Assembly: GCA_028713285.1 (NCBI GenBank)
Contig: JAQTOP010000009.1
Location: 1 to 64,000, forward strand
Direction of reading: 5' to 3'
DNA from: Terrimicrobiaceae bacterium
GTDB taxonomy: Bacteria; Verrucomicrobiota; Verrucomicrobiia; Chthoniobacterales; JAATET01
DNA length: 64,000 nucleotides
Within the stretch, counting starts at the first letter, position 1; each line of letters starts with the position of its first letter. The notes under the pieces are model-generated. The model was given only the letters and a program-made list of their open reading frames with translations. It was not told the DNA's origin and searched no databases. The position numbers were made by a program, and so were the translations under genes. Below, one piece after another: positions 9,333 to 18,692 of the stretch.

Positions 9333-9604
9333 ACGCGGCGCGGCAGGTTCTCTACGACGGCCGCGTGCAGGGCGTCGGCTTTCGCTATTCGGTGAAAACC
9401 ATCGCCCGGGGCTTCGACGTGACCGGCTGGGTGCGCAACCTGCCCGATGGCCGCGTCGAGTTGCAGGCCGGCGGCGAGGCGGACGAGGTCGAGGCGTTTC
9501 TCGCCGCGATCCGCGAAAGCGCGCTTGCGGTGCTTATTCAAAAGGAGGAGATTTCCATCGTCCCTCCGCCGCATGGCGTGCGAGGGTTCACCATTACCGG
9601 TTGA
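9329..9604 (+). CDS. acyP: Acylphosphatase
   Basis: Hydrolyses carboxyl-phosphate bonds of acyl phosphates. 91 residues, the standard size of this single-domain ferredoxin-like fold. The active-site loop GRVQGVGFRYSV contains the catalytic Arg, and VTGWVRNLPDGRVEL contains the catalytic Asn. It starts inside the last codons of proA (ATGA overlap). Placement after proA, whose substrate is an acyl phosphate, may be functional or just housekeeping co-transcription. Confidence 0.93.
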   Translation: MNAARQVLYDGRVQGVGFRYSVKTIARGFDVTGWVRNLPDGRVELQAGGEADEVEAFLAAIRESALAVLIQKEEISIVPPPHGVRGFTITG

Positions 9605-9608
9605 GAAA

Positions 9609-10463
9609 ATGCCCGCCGCCGTTTCCCTCCGCAATCTCACGCGCGTCTATCCCGTGCCGCTGCGCCGCGAGCGCCTCGTTGCCGTGCGCGACCTTTCGCT
9701 CGAAGTGCGCGAGGGCGAGGTTTATGGCCTGCTCGGGCCGAATGGCTGCGGCAAGAGCACCTCGCTCAAAATGCTCCTCGGCCTCGTCACGCCGACCTCC
9801 GGCACGGCCGACGTATTCGGCCATGACAGCCGCGCTTTCGCCGCCCGCAGCGAGGTCGGCTTCCTGCCGGAGAATCCGTATTTCTACAAATTTCTCACCG
9901 GCGCGGAGACGCTGCGCTTCTATGGCAAACTCTGCGGCCTGCGCGGCGCGAAATTGAAAAACCGCATCGACGAACTCCTCGCGCTGGTCGGCCTCGAAGA
10001 CGCGCGCGACCGCCGCGTGGGCGGTTATTCGAAGGGCATGCTCCAGCGCATCGGCCTCGCGCAGGCCATCATCCAGGACCCGCGGCTCGTCGTCCTCGAC
10101 GAGCCGACGGCCGGCGTCGATCCCGTGGGCTCGCGGCAGATTCGCGACATCATTCTCGATCTCAAGGCCCGGGGAATGACCGTCCTCCTCACGTCGCACC
10201 TCCTCGAGCAGGTGCAGGAAGTCTGCGACCGCGTCGGAATTATGGGGCGAGGACGGCTCCTGCGCGAGGGCGACCTCGATGAGCTCGTCTCCGTGGACAA
10301 CCAGACGCAGTTCGTCGTCGAGAACGCGCCCGCCGGCCTCGCCGCGCAGATCGAGGCGCTCGTCGTGCAAACCGGCGCCACGCTCGTCGAGACGCGCCGC
10401 CCGCAGCGCACGCTCGAGAAGGTCTTCCTCGAGGTCACCCGCGCCGGAGAGTCCAACCCGTGA
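9609..10463 (+). CDS. ABC transporter ATP-binding protein (ABC-2 type, orphan ATPase)
   Basis: 284-residue nucleotide-binding subunit. Walker A is GPNGCGKST, the signature region is VGGYSKGMLQRIGLAQA (YSKGM in place of LSGGQ, typical of drug or ABC-2 exporters), Walker B is LVVLDEPTAGVD, and the switch His is in LLTSHLLEQV. A C-terminal extension (about 225-284) resembles that of CcmA/NatA/YhaQ-type ATPases. The gene starts 4 bases after the acylphosphatase stop and ends overlapping the bioD GTG by four bases. No ABC-2 permease lies beside it; the next permease, at 11.9 kb, has its own ATPase. Substrate unknown. Confidence 0.88.
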   Translation: MPAAVSLRNLTRVYPVPLRRERLVAVRDLSLEVREGEVYGLLGPNGCGKSTSLKMLLGLVTPTSGTADVFGHDSRAFAARSEVGFLPENPYFYKFLTGAETLRFYGKLCGLRGAKLKNRIDELLALVGLEDARDRRVGGYSKGMLQRIGLAQAIIQDPRLVVLDEPTAGVDPVGSRQIRDIILDLKARGMTVLLTSHLLEQVQEVCDRVGIMGRGRLLREGDLDELVSVDNQTQFVVENAPAGLAAQIEALVVQTGATLVETRRPQRTLEKVFLEVTRAGESNP

Positions 10464-11104
10464 ACTTTTTCATTACCGGAACGGACACCGATGTCGGGAA
10501 AACATTTTTCACCGCCCTGTTCCTCCGCGCGCTCCGCTCGGCGGGGATCGACGCAGTCGGCTTCAAGCCCATCACCTGCGGCGGCTGGGAGGATGTCGAT
10601 GCGCTCGTCGAGGCGGGGGGGAATGTCGAACCGCGCCTCGCGGTGTGCGGGATGAAGCTCGACATGCCCGCGTCGCCGCTCACCGCGGCCTGGGCGGAAC
10701 AAACGGTCATCGACACCGCGTCGATCTTCGCGGCCTACCGCGAGATCGCTTCGCGCCACGAAATGGTGGTCGTGGAAGGCGTTGGCGGCTGGCTCGTCCC
10801 CATCACTCCCGAGTATTGCGTGGCCGACCTTGCGACGGAGCTGGGGCTGCCGGTGATCGTCGTCGTGCGAAACCGCATCGGCGCGCTGAACCACACGCTA
10901 TTGACGATCGAGAATCTGCGCAGACGAGGACTTTACTGCGCGGGCCTCGTTTTGAATCACGTCGGGGTGACCGACGAACTCGCCGCGCACTCGAATCGCG
11001 CCACGTTTGAGTTGCTGCGCACCGCGCCGGTGCTGTGCGAGCTGGTGCAGGGGCAGCAGACGCTTGACCTCGCGCTTCTCTCCCTTCCGGGTCTCCGCCG
11101 ATAG
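10460..11104 (+). CDS. bioD: Dethiobiotin synthase
   Basis: ATP-dependent carboxylation of 7,8-diaminopelargonate to dethiobiotin, the penultimate biotin step. 214 residues, normal length. The P-loop is [10 protein letters not shown] at the N-terminus, the substrate Lys is in GFKPITCGG, and [12 protein letters not shown] is the conserved switch segment. The start codon is GTG at 10460, overlapping the preceding stop (GTGA). No other biotin gene is visible, so bioD is separated from bioA/B/F here. Confidence 0.92.
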   Translation: MNFFITGTDTDVGKTFFTALFLRALRSAGIDAVGFKPITCGGWEDVDALVEAGGNVEPRLAVCGMKLDMPASPLTAAWAEQTVIDTASIFAAYREIASRHEMVVVEGVGGWLVPITPEYCVADLATELGLPVIVVVRNRIGALNHTLLTIENLRRRGLYCAGLVLNHVGVTDELAAHSNRATFELLRTAPVLCELVQGQQTLDLALLSLPGLRR

Positions 11105-11105
11105 C

Positions 11106-11861
11106 ATGCCCGCCGCCGCGCCAGCCATTCCGGCGAATGTTCCGACGAGCGATGGGGCCGGGCCGATCTTTCGCGTGCGGAGTCTCTGCAAAATCTACAT
11201 CACCGGCGAGCTCGAGGTGCGCGCGCTCGACGGTGTCGATCTCGATCTTTTCGCGGGCGAACTCGTCGTGCTGCTCGGCGCTTCCGGCAGCGGAAAGTCC
11301 ACGCTCCTGAACAACCTCGGCGGTCTCGACGTGCCGACCTCGGGCACGCTCACCTATCGCGGCCGCGACCTCGCCGGCGCGGACGAGGACGAACTCACGC
11401 AATTTCGTCGCAACGCAGTCGGCTTCGTTTTCCAATTCTACAACCTCATCCCGAGTCTCAACGCGCGGGAAAACGTCGCGCTCATCACCGAGATCGCGCC
11501 GGACCCCATGACGCCCGAGGACGCGCTCGCGCTCGTCGGGCTCACCGACCGCATGGACCACTTTCCCTCGCAGCTCTCCGGCGGCGAGCAGCAGCGCGTC
11601 GCCATTGCGCGCGCGATTGCGAAGCAGCCCGAGGTGCTGCTCTGCGACGAGCCCACGGGCGCGCTCGATGTGCGCACAGGCATCACGGTGCTCGAAGCGG
11701 TGGAGCGCGTGAACCGCGAACTCGGCACGCTCACCGTGCTCATCACGCACAACGCCGTGCTCGCCGGCATGGCCGACCGGGTCGTTCATCTCTCGGACGG
11801 TCGAATTTCGCACATCGACCGGAACGACGCGCGCCTCCCGGCCAGCTCGCTCGTCTGGTAA
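11106..11861 (+). CDS. ABC exporter ATP-binding protein (MacB/LolD/DevA-like)
   Basis: 251-residue ATPase that would power the FtsX-type permease encoded 6 bp downstream. Walker A is GASGSGKST, the signature is [14 protein letters not shown], and Walker B is [12 protein letters not shown], all characteristic of the LolD/MacB/DevA group. A short Pro/Ala-rich N-terminal extension precedes the domain (first about 20 residues). Together with the 787-aa permease and the HlyD-like protein it forms a tripartite exporter set. The ATG follows the bioD stop by one base, so expression may be linked to the biosynthetic operon. Confidence 0.92.
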   Translation: MPAAAPAIPANVPTSDGAGPIFRVRSLCKIYITGELEVRALDGVDLDLFAGELVVLLGASGSGKSTLLNNLGGLDVPTSGTLTYRGRDLAGADEDELTQFRRNAVGFVFQFYNLIPSLNARENVALITEIAPDPMTPEDALALVGLTDRMDHFPSQLSGGEQQRVAIARAIAKQPEVLLCDEPTGALDVRTGITVLEAVERVNRELGTLTVLITHNAVLAGMADRVVHLSDGRISHIDRNDARLPASSLVW

Positions 11862-11867
11862 CCCGGC

Positions 11868-14231
11868 GTGCATCCGCTCGATCTCAAGCTCCTGCGCGAC
11901 ATCGGCCAGATGAAGGGCCAGATCTTCGCCGTCGGCCTCATCATGGCGTGCGGCCTCGCGATGATGATCATGGCGCGCAGCCTCATTCTGTCGCTGGAAT
12001 CCACCCGCGCTGCCTACTACGAGCGCTATCAGTTCGCTGACATTTTCAGCGATCTCAAGCGCGCGCCGAACAGCCTGCGCGCACGGCTTGCGGCGATTCC
12101 CGGAGTCGGCGCGGTGGAGACACGCGTGACGGGCCGCATCCGGTTGAATCTTCCCGGGCTCAGCGAGCCGGCGGACGGCAGGATCCTCTCGATTCCCGAC
12201 GACCGCCCGATGCGGCTCAACCGGCTCTTCCTGCGCGCGGGCCGCCTGCCCGAGCGCGGCGGCGCGAAGGAAGTCGTCGTGGGCGAGGCCTTCGCGAAGG
12301 CGCACGGTTTCCAGCCCGGCGACACGGTGGATGCGATTCTTTACGGCGCGGAAGAGCGGTTGAAAATCGTCGGCATCGCGCTCTCGCCGGAGTTTGTTTT
12401 CGAGACGCGGCCCGGCGACACGGTGCCGGACAACAAGCGGTTCGGCGTCTTCTGGATGAACGAACGCGAACTCGCGTTTGCCTTCAATCTCCACGGCGCC
12501 TTCAACAACGTCCTCATCGACGCCGCGCCGGGCGAGGACACGGCGCCGATCCTCGCCGCGCTGGACCGCGTCCTCGCGCCCTACGGCGGCCTCATCGCCT
12601 ACGACCGCCGCGATCATCCGTCCGCCCGCCAGCTCGACAACGAGATTGGAGTCCTCAACGGCCTGTCTTTCGCCTTTCCCATCGTGTTTCTCAGCATCGC
12701 GGCATTCATGACGAGCGCCGTGCTCACGCGGCTCATCCGGCTGCAGCGCGAACAAATCGCGCAGTTGAAGGCCTTTGGCTACTCGTCGCGGCAGGTCGGC
12801 GCGCACTACCTGAAATTCGCGCTCGTGACCGTGTTGATCGGCCTCGGCGTCGGAACGGCTGTCGGCTTCTGGCTCGGCGGCCACATCGTCCAGCTCTACC
12901 ACAAGTTTTTTCAATTTCCCTCGCTCACGTTTCATCCCGCCTACGCCGCCATCGGCGCGGCGTCTCTCGTGAGCGCCGGCGCCGCGCTCCTCGGCGTGCT
13001 CGGCGCGGTGCGGCAGGCCGTGCGGCTGCCTCCCGCGGAGGCGATGCGGCCGGAACCTCCGGCGGACTTCCGGCCTTCGGCGTTCGAGCGGCTGGGGCTC
13101 CAGCGGTTCTTCAGCCCATCGCTGCGCATGGCGCTCCGCAATCTCGAGCGCAAGCCGTGGCAGGCGTTTTTCACGGCGCTCGGCCTGATGCTCGCGACGG
13201 GCATCCCCGTCGTGCCGGGCGCGATGCGCGACGGCATCCACTACCTGCTCGAATTCCAATGGGACCTCGCCCAGCGGCAGGACTTCACCATAAACCTCAT
13301 CGAACCCGGCTCGGCTTCCGCGTTCACCGACATCGAGCACCTGCCCGGCGTGCTCGCGGCCGAGCCGTTTCGCGCCGTGCCCGCGCGGCTGACGTTTGGA
13401 CATCATTCCTATCGCACGGGGGTGACCGGCGTTCCGCCGGATGCGCAATTGAATCGCGCACTCGACCGCTTCGGCCGGCCGCTGCCGCTGCCGCCGGATG
13501 GACTGCTCGTCTCGGCGAAGCTCGCCGAAATCCTTCACGCGAAGCCCGGCGATTCAGTCTGGGTCGAGGTGCAGGAGGGGCGGCGGCCGCGCGTGCTCGC
13601 GACCGTGCAGGGACTGATCACCGACTATTCCGGTTTGAGCGCCTACATGGACATCGACGCCTTGCGCCGCCTCTTGCGCGAGGGCGGCACGATCAGCGGT
13701 GCGCACCTCGCGATCGATGCGCTCCAGCGCGCAGCCTTTATGGAAGCCGTGAAGGAGGCGCCGCGCATCGCGAGCCTCGGAGTCAACAATTCGGTGCGCG
13801 AGAGCTTTCGCAAGACGACCGCGGAATCCATCTCGCTGATGCAGGGACTTTATTTTACCTTTTCGGTCATCGTGGCATTCGGCGTGGTCTATAACAGCGC
13901 GCGCATTGCGCTTTCCGAGCGGAGTCGCGACCTGGCGACGCTCCGGGTGATCGGATTCAGCATTCGCGAGGTCGCCGCGGTCCTCATCGGCGAGCTTGCC
14001 ATGCTCACGCTCGTCGCGCTGCCGCTCGGGCTCGGCGTCGGCGCGGCGCTCGCGAGCTGGATCGTCTCCGCCGCGAGCACCGACACGATCCGCATGCCGC
14101 TCATTCTCAGCCCGCGCACGTTTTCCACCGCGGCGCTCATCGTCGTTGCCTCCGCGCTGGTTTCCTTCGCGGTGGTGAGCCGGCGCATTCGCAGCCTCGA
14201 CCTCCTCGGCGTGCTCAAGGCGCGCGATTGA
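11868..14231 (+). CDS. ABC exporter permease with two FtsX domains
   Basis: 787-residue inner-membrane permease of the large LolE/YbbP-like type. There is one N-terminal membrane segment (FAVGLIMACGLAMMIMARSL), a periplasmic part, a first FtsX domain (membrane segments near residues 265-400), a second periplasmic domain and a second FtsX block at the C-terminus (ISLMQGLYFTFSVIVAFGVV onward). A GTG start at 11868 is the only suitable one near the ATPase stop. Such permeases act mechanically with HlyD-type adaptors to move lipids, lipoproteins or small molecules out; the cargo is unknown here. Confidence 0.9.
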   Translation: MHPLDLKLLRDIGQMKGQIFAVGLIMACGLAMMIMARSLILSLESTRAAYYERYQFADIFSDLKRAPNSLRARLAAIPGVGAVETRVTGRIRLNLPGLSEPADGRILSIPDDRPMRLNRLFLRAGRLPERGGAKEVVVGEAFAKAHGFQPGDTVDAILYGAEERLKIVGIALSPEFVFETRPGDTVPDNKRFGVFWMNERELAFAFNLHGAFNNVLIDAAPGEDTAPILAALDRVLAPYGGLIAYDRRDHPSARQLDNEIGVLNGLSFAFPIVFLSIAAFMTSAVLTRLIRLQREQIAQLKAFGYSSRQVGAHYLKFALVTVLIGLGVGTAVGFWLGGHIVQLYHKFFQFPSLTFHPAYAAIGAASLVSAGAALLGVLGAVRQAVRLPPAEAMRPEPPADFRPSAFERLGLQRFFSPSLRMALRNLERKPWQAFFTALGLMLATGIPVVPGAMRDGIHYLLEFQWDLAQRQDFTINLIEPGSASAFTDIEHLPGVLAAEPFRAVPARLTFGHHSYRTGVTGVPPDAQLNRALDRFGRPLPLPPDGLLVSAKLAEILHAKPGDSVWVEVQEGRRPRVLATVQGLITDYSGLSAYMDIDALRRLLREGGTISGAHLAIDALQRAAFMEAVKEAPRIASLGVNNSVRESFRKTTAESISLMQGLYFTFSVIVAFGVVYNSARIALSERSRDLATLRVIGFSIREVAAVLIGELAMLTLVALPLGLGVGAALASWIVSAASTDTIRMPLILSPRTFSTAALIVVASALVSFAVVSRRIRSLDLLGVLKARD

Positions 14232-14239
14232 TTCTTCCC

Positions 14240-15487
14240 ATGGAACGCCGCACGCAACCCATGCCAGCGACGATCCGCCGCGCGCGCAGGACAGGCGCCG
14301 GGCGCAAAGCCATCCCGTGGATCCTCGGCGCGGCACTCGCTGCTTTGATCGTCTGGGGCCTGCTGCCGAAGCCAATTCCGGTCGATGTCGGCACGGTCAC
14401 GCGCGGGCCGCTCAAGGTCACCGTGCTCGAGGAGGGCAAGACGCGCATCCGCCACCGCTACGTCCTCTCGTCGCCAATCCCCGCCTATTTGGAGCGCGTG
14501 CCTCTGCGCGCCGGCGACGCCATTATCAAGGGTGTGACCGTGCTGGCCACGCTTGCAGCGGCGCCGGCGAGTTTTCTCGACCCCAGGGCGCGCGCGCAGG
14601 CCGTGGCAGCCGAGCAGTCCGCCGAAGCCGCCATCGAGCAGCGCGGCGCGCAGGTCGGGAGCGTGCGCGCGGAACTCGACCTGGCGCTGAAGGAGCTCAA
14701 GCGCAACGAGCAACTCCGGCGCACCGGCGCCATCGCGCAATCGCAGTGGGACACCGCCGCAAATCACGTGGACGTGCTCCGGCGCAACCTGGACTCCGCC
14801 GAATTCGCGCTCAAGGTCGCGAACTTCGAGCGCGAGCAGGCGCGCGCCGCGCTCATGCAGATGGAATCGGCCTCCCCGCAGGCGGGGAAGCCCGTGGAGA
14901 TTCGCGCGCCGGTGTCGGGCCGGGTGTTGAACGTCTTCGAGGAGAGCGCGCGCATGGTGAATGCCGGCCAGCAGATCATTGAAGTCGGCGACCCCGGCGA
15001 CATCGAGGCGGACATCGAGATGCTCTCGACCGACGCGGTGAACGTGAAATCGGGAGCGGAGGTTTCCATCGAGCAATGGGGCGGCGGCTACCCGCTGCCG
15101 GGGCACGTCTCGCTTGTCGAACCGGGCGGCTACACGAAGATTTCCGCGCTCGGCGTCGAGGAGCAGCGCACCCTCGTGCGGGTGGAATTCGACGATTTGC
15201 CCGCCGGCGTTTTCGGAGACCGGTTTCGCATCGAGGCGCGCGTGACGACCTGGGCCGGCGGCAATGTCTTGCAGGCGCCGACCGGTGCATTGTTCCGGCG
15301 CGGGAATGATTGGATGACGTTCGCGCTGGACCGCGGCCGCGCGAAGCCCGTGAAGGTGAAGATCGGACACAACAACGGTGTCGCCGCGGAAGTGCTCGAC
15401 GGTCTGCGCGAGGGCCAGCGCGTCATTCTCCACCCACCCGACACGCTGTCCGCAGGCAGCAGTGTAAGCGTGCGCCCCGCCGAGTAG
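14240..15487 (+). CDS. HlyD-family periplasmic adaptor protein
   Basis: Adaptor of the tripartite exporter, anchored by one N-terminal membrane helix (WILGAALAALIVWGLLPK). 415 residues: a lipoyl-like segment, a coiled-coil hairpin (about residues 115-220, rich in E/A/R), a returning lipoyl half (PVEIRAPVSGRVLNVFEESA) and beta-barrel domains (QRTLVRVEFDDLPAGVFGD). The ATG at 14240 lies 8 bp past the permease stop; an overlapping TTG at 14228 is a possible alternative. Position and domain order match MacA/DevB-type proteins. Confidence 0.9.
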   Translation: MERRTQPMPATIRRARRTGAGRKAIPWILGAALAALIVWGLLPKPIPVDVGTVTRGPLKVTVLEEGKTRIRHRYVLSSPIPAYLERVPLRAGDAIIKGVTVLATLAAAPASFLDPRARAQAVAAEQSAEAAIEQRGAQVGSVRAELDLALKELKRNEQLRRTGAIAQSQWDTAANHVDVLRRNLDSAEFALKVANFEREQARAALMQMESASPQAGKPVEIRAPVSGRVLNVFEESARMVNAGQQIIEVGDPGDIEADIEMLSTDAVNVKSGAEVSIEQWGGGYPLPGHVSLVEPGGYTKISALGVEEQRTLVRVEFDDLPAGVFGDRFRIEARVTTWAGGNVLQAPTGALFRRGNDWMTFALDRGRAKPVKVKIGHNNGVAAEVLDGLREGQRVILHPPDTLSAGSSVSVRPAE

Positions 15488-15506
15488 CTGCTATCGTTCC
15501 GAGGCA

Positions 15507-15905
15507 ATGAACCGCTGGCTGCTCCTTTTCGCATGGCTCGTCGCAGGCTGCTCCGCTTTGCCGGAGGAAGGCCCCGCCATTCAAATCGTCCACGGCACGC
15601 TGACCTTCCCGCAGGCCACGGCGTTGCCGCCGTCGGCGACCGCTCACGTGACCATCGTGCCCGCCGTCGCCGCTTCGGAATCCGCGCCGGTCGCGCAAGG
15701 CAATTTTCCTGCGAAGACGGGAACTGCAATTCCGTTTCAATTGAAATTCCCCGCCGAGAAGGTCGCGTCTGGCGAGTATCTCGTTCTGGCGCAGGTCATC
15801 GACCACGAAAAGGTCTGGTATTCCAACCTCAGCACGCCGCTGCGCGTCAGTTTCCTCGCGGAGCCGGGCGAACTCGTGATCGAGCTGCGGCCCGAGGCGC
15901 ATTAG
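15507..15905 (+). CDS. YbaY-like lipoprotein
   Basis: 132-residue predicted lipoprotein: the signal peptide MNRWLLLFAWLVAGC ends in a lipobox (LVAGC). The mature domain has the YbaY pattern, an immunoglobulin-like beta-sandwich (IVHGTLTFPQATALPPSATA, IPFQLKFPAEKVASGEYLV, VIELRPEA). The role of the family is uncertain; in Escherichia coli it is linked to the outer membrane. It starts 19 bp after the adaptor gene and is the last gene of the exporter group. Confidence 0.75.
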   Translation: MNRWLLLFAWLVAGCSALPEEGPAIQIVHGTLTFPQATALPPSATAHVTIVPAVAASESAPVAQGNFPAKTGTAIPFQLKFPAEKVASGEYLVLAQVIDHEKVWYSNLSTPLRVSFLAEPGELVIELRPEAH

Positions 15906-15950
15906 GGCAGTCCCGATTCAAGGCGACGCGGCTCCCACACTTTATTCATT

Positions 15951-17855
15951 ATGCAATTAGCTTCGATCTTTCAGAACCATGGCGTCCTTCAACGGGATTT
16001 GCCGCTGCCCGTCTGGGGCTGCGGCGAGCCGGGTGAGCGGGTGATCGTCCGCCTGGCCGGCAATGAGGCCCGCACCGAGGTGGACGGCGGGGGACATTGG
16101 CTGCTGCGTCTGCCGCCCCTTCCGGCCGGCGGACCGCATGAACTCAGCGTCGAGGCGCCATCGGGTCGCGCGGAGGTGAGCGACCTTCTCGTGGGCGAGG
16201 TCTGGCTTTGCTCGGGCCAGTCCAACATGGAGTGGAAGCTGGATCAATGCGGCCCGGATTGGATGGCGGACGCCCCGGACCTCCCGCAGGTGCGTCTTCT
16301 TACCGTTACGACTCCGCCCCGGCTGGGCCGCGCCGTCTCGGTGGACGGAAGTTGGAAGAGATGCACCCCGGTATCGCTGGCCGATTTTTCGGCGGTCGGC
16401 GGCTATTTCGGCCTCGAGTTGCACCGCGCCCTCGGCGTCCCGGTGGGCCTGATTTGCAATGCCTGTGGAGGCTCGCGCGTGCAGGCATGGACGAGCCGCG
16501 AAGCCCTGATGCGGGATCCCTCGGGGCGGGATGAGATCGGGTTCTACGAATCGATCGTGTGGCAAACCCAGGGCGCGGTCCGGCGAATGACTCGTGAGGA
16601 GTGGGAGCGAACGGGCGCGCCGCAGGATCCGGGCAATCTCGGTTTGGGACGCGGCTGGGCCGGCGCCGATTTTGAGGACGCGGAATGGCCGACCATGCCG
16701 GCGCCGGGGCCCTGGCAGCGGCATGGGCACAATCACAGCGGCGTTTTCTGGTTCCGCCGGACGGAGCAGGTGCCCGAATCGTGGGTGGGTCGCGATCTCG
16801 AACTCTCCCTGGGAGCCATCGACAAGCATGATGAAACCTGGGTGAACGGCGAACGCGTGGGATCCATGGGGTGGGAAACGCCGGACGCCTGGTGCACGCA
16901 TCGGGTCTATCCCGTGCCGGGCCGTCTCATTGGCGCTGACAGGCGGGTGGTCATCGCGGTGCGGGCACGCTCGCACGTTTACAACGGCGGCTTTATCGGG
17001 CCGGCCAGCGCCATGTGTCTGCATCGGTCGGGTGATGCTTCGGAAGCGCTTCCGCTGACAGGGAACTGGCGATACACGGTGGAGCACGACTGGGGGATGG
17101 TCGTGCCGCCGGAACCGGATTGGGGGGCAGGCAACATCCACTCGCCTCACATCCTGTTCGATAACCGCCTTGCCCCGCTGGTTCCTTACGGTCTGCGCGG
17201 AGTGTTGTGGTATCAGGGCGAGTCCAATGCCGGAGAAGCCGGACTCTACCGGCGGATGCTGCCCTTGATGATCCAGGACTGGCGCCGCGTCTGGGGGCAG
17301 GGCGATTTCCCGTTTTTGCAAGTTCAGCTCGCCAATTTCGGCGTGCCGTCGCAGCAGCCGGGCGAGAGCCGATGGGCGGAATTGCGCGAGGCGCAGCTCG
17401 AGATCCTGGCGGAACCGTCCACGGGCATGGCGGTGGCGATCGACGTGGGCGAGGCTTACAACATCCACCCGGCAAACAAACGCGATGTCGGGTCGCGCCT
17501 GGCGCGCTGGGCTTTGGCGGAAACGTATGACCGCGGCGGACTGCCATCCGGCCCGCTGTTTTCCGGCATGAAGATCGAAACCGGAGGGCGCGTGCGCTGC
17601 TCGTTCCTCCACGCCGCAGGAGGGCTCGTGTCGCGAGGGGGCGCGTTGCGTCACTTCACCCTGGCGGGCAGGGACCGCGTCTTCCATTCCGCCGAGGCCG
17701 CCATTGAAGGCGGGACGGTGGTCGTCTGGAGTGCGGAGGCGCCAGAGCCTGCGGCGGTGCGCTATGCCTGGGCTGACAACCCCGAGGGATGCAACCTCTA
17801 CAATACGGAAGGACTTCCCGCTTCGTCGTTCCGCAGCGACGCGTGGCCTGCTTAA
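15951..17855 (+). CDS. Sialate O-acetylesterase-type SGNH esterase
   Basis: 634-residue carbohydrate esterase predicted to remove O-acetyl groups from sugars. The N-terminal beta domain is followed by the SGNH block I motif WLCSGQSNMEW (catalytic Ser). A jelly-roll galactose-binding-like insertion at about residues 215-345 (GVFWFRRTEQVP, DETWVNGERVG) splits the hydrolase, as in larger sialate O-acetylesterases. Later motifs are GVLWYQGESNAGE and IDVGEAYNIHPANKRDVG, which hold the conserved Gly/Asn block and the Asp-His pair. No signal peptide is obvious at the ATG, so it may be cytoplasmic or the true start may differ. It leads the sugar-acid gene group. Confidence 0.88.
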   Translation: MQLASIFQNHGVLQRDLPLPVWGCGEPGERVIVRLAGNEARTEVDGGGHWLLRLPPLPAGGPHELSVEAPSGRAEVSDLLVGEVWLCSGQSNMEWKLDQCGPDWMADAPDLPQVRLLTVTTPPRLGRAVSVDGSWKRCTPVSLADFSAVGGYFGLELHRALGVPVGLICNACGGSRVQAWTSREALMRDPSGRDEIGFYESIVWQTQGAVRRMTREEWERTGAPQDPGNLGLGRGWAGADFEDAEWPTMPAPGPWQRHGHNHSGVFWFRRTEQVPESWVGRDLELSLGAIDKHDETWVNGERVGSMGWETPDAWCTHRVYPVPGRLIGADRRVVIAVRARSHVYNGGFIGPASAMCLHRSGDASEALPLTGNWRYTVEHDWGMVVPPEPDWGAGNIHSPHILFDNRLAPLVPYGLRGVLWYQGESNAGEAGLYRRMLPLMIQDWRRVWGQGDFPFLQVQLANFGVPSQQPGESRWAELREAQLEILAEPSTGMAVAIDVGEAYNIHPANKRDVGSRLARWALAETYDRGGLPSGPLFSGMKIETGGRVRCSFLHAAGGLVSRGGALRHFTLAGRDRVFHSAEAAIEGGTVVVWSAEAPEPAAVRYAWADNPEGCNLYNTEGLPASSFRSDAWPA

Positions 17856-17930
17856 TCGCAATTTCCACGCCGCGTCGATTCCTCCCGGCATCGGTTGAAC
17901 CGGCGGACGAATTCGGATAGGCAATTCAAC

Positions 17931-18692
17931 GTGAGCCCGTCCCTCCACATCGATGAATTGACGACAGTGCAAGTTGGCGACTTGATCCGCGCCGGGTGGA
18001 CGACGGTGATCGTGCCGCTGGGCGCCACCGAGCAGCATGGGCCGGCATTGCCCTTGTTGGTGGATAATGAACACGGCCTGCAGACGGCCATGCGCGCGGC
18101 GAGGCTGATCGGGCGGACACTCGTCGGTCCGGTGATGACGCTGGGTCACTCGCCGGAGCACACGCACTTTGCCGGCACGGTATCGCTGGCAAAGGCGACC
18201 GTGGCCGGAATCATCCACGACATCGCGGAAAGCCACGCCCGCAGCGGGTTCCGGCTCGTCTATTTCTGGATCGCGCATGGCGGGAACCATTCCATCCTCC
18301 AGGAAATGCTGCCGATCCTGGAAAACAAATGGCCGGGCTGTCGCGTCACCGGGTTGCGGGACATTGGCGAATACATTTCCGCGACCTGGGATCGCGTGCC
18401 GTTGCGGGAAGGCATTCCGCTGGCCCGGTCGGGATCGCACGCGGGGGAGTTTGAAACCTCGATCATGCTCGCGGCGCGGCCGGAGCTCGTGCGGATGGAT
18501 CGGGCCGAGGCGGGCAACCCCGCGCCGTTCGACTCGATCTGCGAGCAGATGATGCGCGACGGCATGGAAGCTGTTTCCTCGAACGGCGTGCTGGGCGATC
18601 AGCGCGGCGCGGATGCAGGACGCGGCAACATCTACCTCGATGCGCTGGCGGAATATCTCGCCGCCGGGATTCGAAGGGAGCGGGGCTCGTGA
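17931..18692 (+). CDS. Creatininase-family amidohydrolase
   Basis: 253 residues from a GTG at 17931 (MSPSLHIDELTTVQVGDLI); a TTG at 17895 would add 12 residues that do not match the family. Metal-site motifs are clear: PLGATEQHGPALPLLVDNEHG, IAHGGNHS and SGSHAGEFETS. The family includes creatinine amidohydrolase and enzymes acting on cyclic amides or formamides in cofactor synthesis; members also occur in sugar-catabolic operons with unknown substrates. The stop overlaps the next gene's GTG by 4 bases. Specific substrate unknown. Confidence 0.85.
   Translation: MSPSLHIDELTTVQVGDLIRAGWTTVIVPLGATEQHGPALPLLVDNEHGLQTAMRAARLIGRTLVGPVMTLGHSPEHTHFAGTVSLAKATVAGIIHDIAESHARSGFRLVYFWIAHGGNHSILQEMLPILENKWPGCRVTGLRDIGEYISATWDRVPLREGIPLARSGSHAGEFETSIMLAARPELVRMDRAEAGNPAPFDSICEQMMRDGMEAVSSNGVLGDQRGADAGRGNIYLDALAEYLAAGIRRERGS

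Noticed and set aside
10803-13538. 911-codon minus-strand open frame opposite bioD and the exporter
   Set aside because: Composition is charged and repetitive (R, E, H) with no domain, while the plus strand encodes clear ABC proteins with Walker motifs.
15957-18440. 827-codon minus-strand open frame opposite the esterase
   Set aside because: The plus strand has GQSNM and creatininase motifs; the minus frame has none.
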